A stretch of 33,629 bases of DNA from Gonapodya prolifera JEL478 (taxonomy: Eukaryota > Monoblepharomycota > Monoblepharidomycetes > Monoblepharidales > Gonapodyaceae), in contig KQ965773.1 of the NCBI GenBank assembly GCA_001574975.1, forward strand, positions 57,189-90,817, given 5' to 3'. This document shows positions 33,521 through 33,629 of this stretch, one piece after another. Every line of letters begins with the position of its first letter. Positions within the stretch are counted from its first letter, which is position 1. Position numbers and translations under genes: made by a program. The notes under the pieces were generated by a model. The model saw nothing but the letters and a program-made list of their open reading frames with translations. It did no database searches and was not told the DNA's origin.

Positions 33521-33629
33521 CTTGAGTTAGAAAATTGACAAGGGCAATTGCTACACAGCCTAGGTGAGCTGCACAAGCCTGTAATCTGCAGGAACGTGTA
33601 TATATGATCAGATGTACATAGCAAGACGT

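Larger units (their letters stand above)
31552..33629 (+). mobile_element. PIF/Harbinger element inserted in the hAT element (right end outside window)
   Basis: From 31552 the sequence no longer fits the hAT gene. It carries an AT-rich terminal region with inverted repeats, then a Myb/SANT-like gene on the plus strand and a transposase C-terminus on the minus strand. Convergent SANT and DDE genes are the normal layout of PIF/Harbinger elements. The start coordinate is inferred from the TTA target and the change of content. Confidence 0.65.

Overview
The window looks like nuclear DNA of a fungus. It carries dense, intron-rich genes with short GT-AG introns (about 37-111 nt, mostly 40-80) and single-copy eukaryotic housekeeping genes: KCS1-type inositol polyphosphate kinase, MIC10, a DCN1-like neddylation factor and a syntaxin. 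It also has a Crinkler-type NTPase/nuclease protein and decayed DNA transposons (BED/hAT and PIF/Harbinger). The relic of a selenocysteine-type thioredoxin-glutathione reductase together with a Crinkler favours an early-diverging fungal lineage (chytrid- or mucoromycete-like). That placement is inference; no rRNA or other marker is present.

Layout. 1-251: last two exons of a syntaxin. 409-1032 (-): small stand-alone MLKL-NTD-like helical protein. 1950-6139: large KCS1-like kinase. 6686-7356: BRI3-like small membrane protein with a 15-nt microexon. 8343-8791: small secreted six-cysteine protein. 9155-9296: array of three paired CTGCGCAC sites upstream of a TATA box. 9760-11404: broken homogentisate 1,2-dioxygenase that has lost its metal-binding core. 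12335-15398: intact eight-exon WD40 protein. 15858-18456: glutaredoxin-thioredoxin reductase (TGR) whose C-terminus reads Gly-Cys-TGA-Gly-stop, the animal selenoprotein tail, but whose body carries several frameshifts. 19164-20346 (-): DCN1-like. 20734-21111 (-): MIC10, divergent from a rhodanese/Cdc25-like phosphatase at 21368-21906. 22762-24249: unrecognised helical protein with very short introns or frameshifts. 26023-28209: Crinkler. 30083-33629: a decayed hAT element with a PIF/Harbinger element apparently inserted into one of its introns.

The housekeeping genes have clean reading frames over thousands of bases, so the damage in the dioxygenase, the TGR and the transposons is probably real decay rather than general sequencing error, although only raw reads can settle it. 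The most interesting item is the selenocysteine-type TGR: fungal selenoproteins are rare, and this one appears to be caught during loss.

Feature coordinates give the full gene span; exon boundaries are listed in the evidence. They were derived by hand from splice signals, reading phase and family motifs. No RNA gene or CRISPR array was found.
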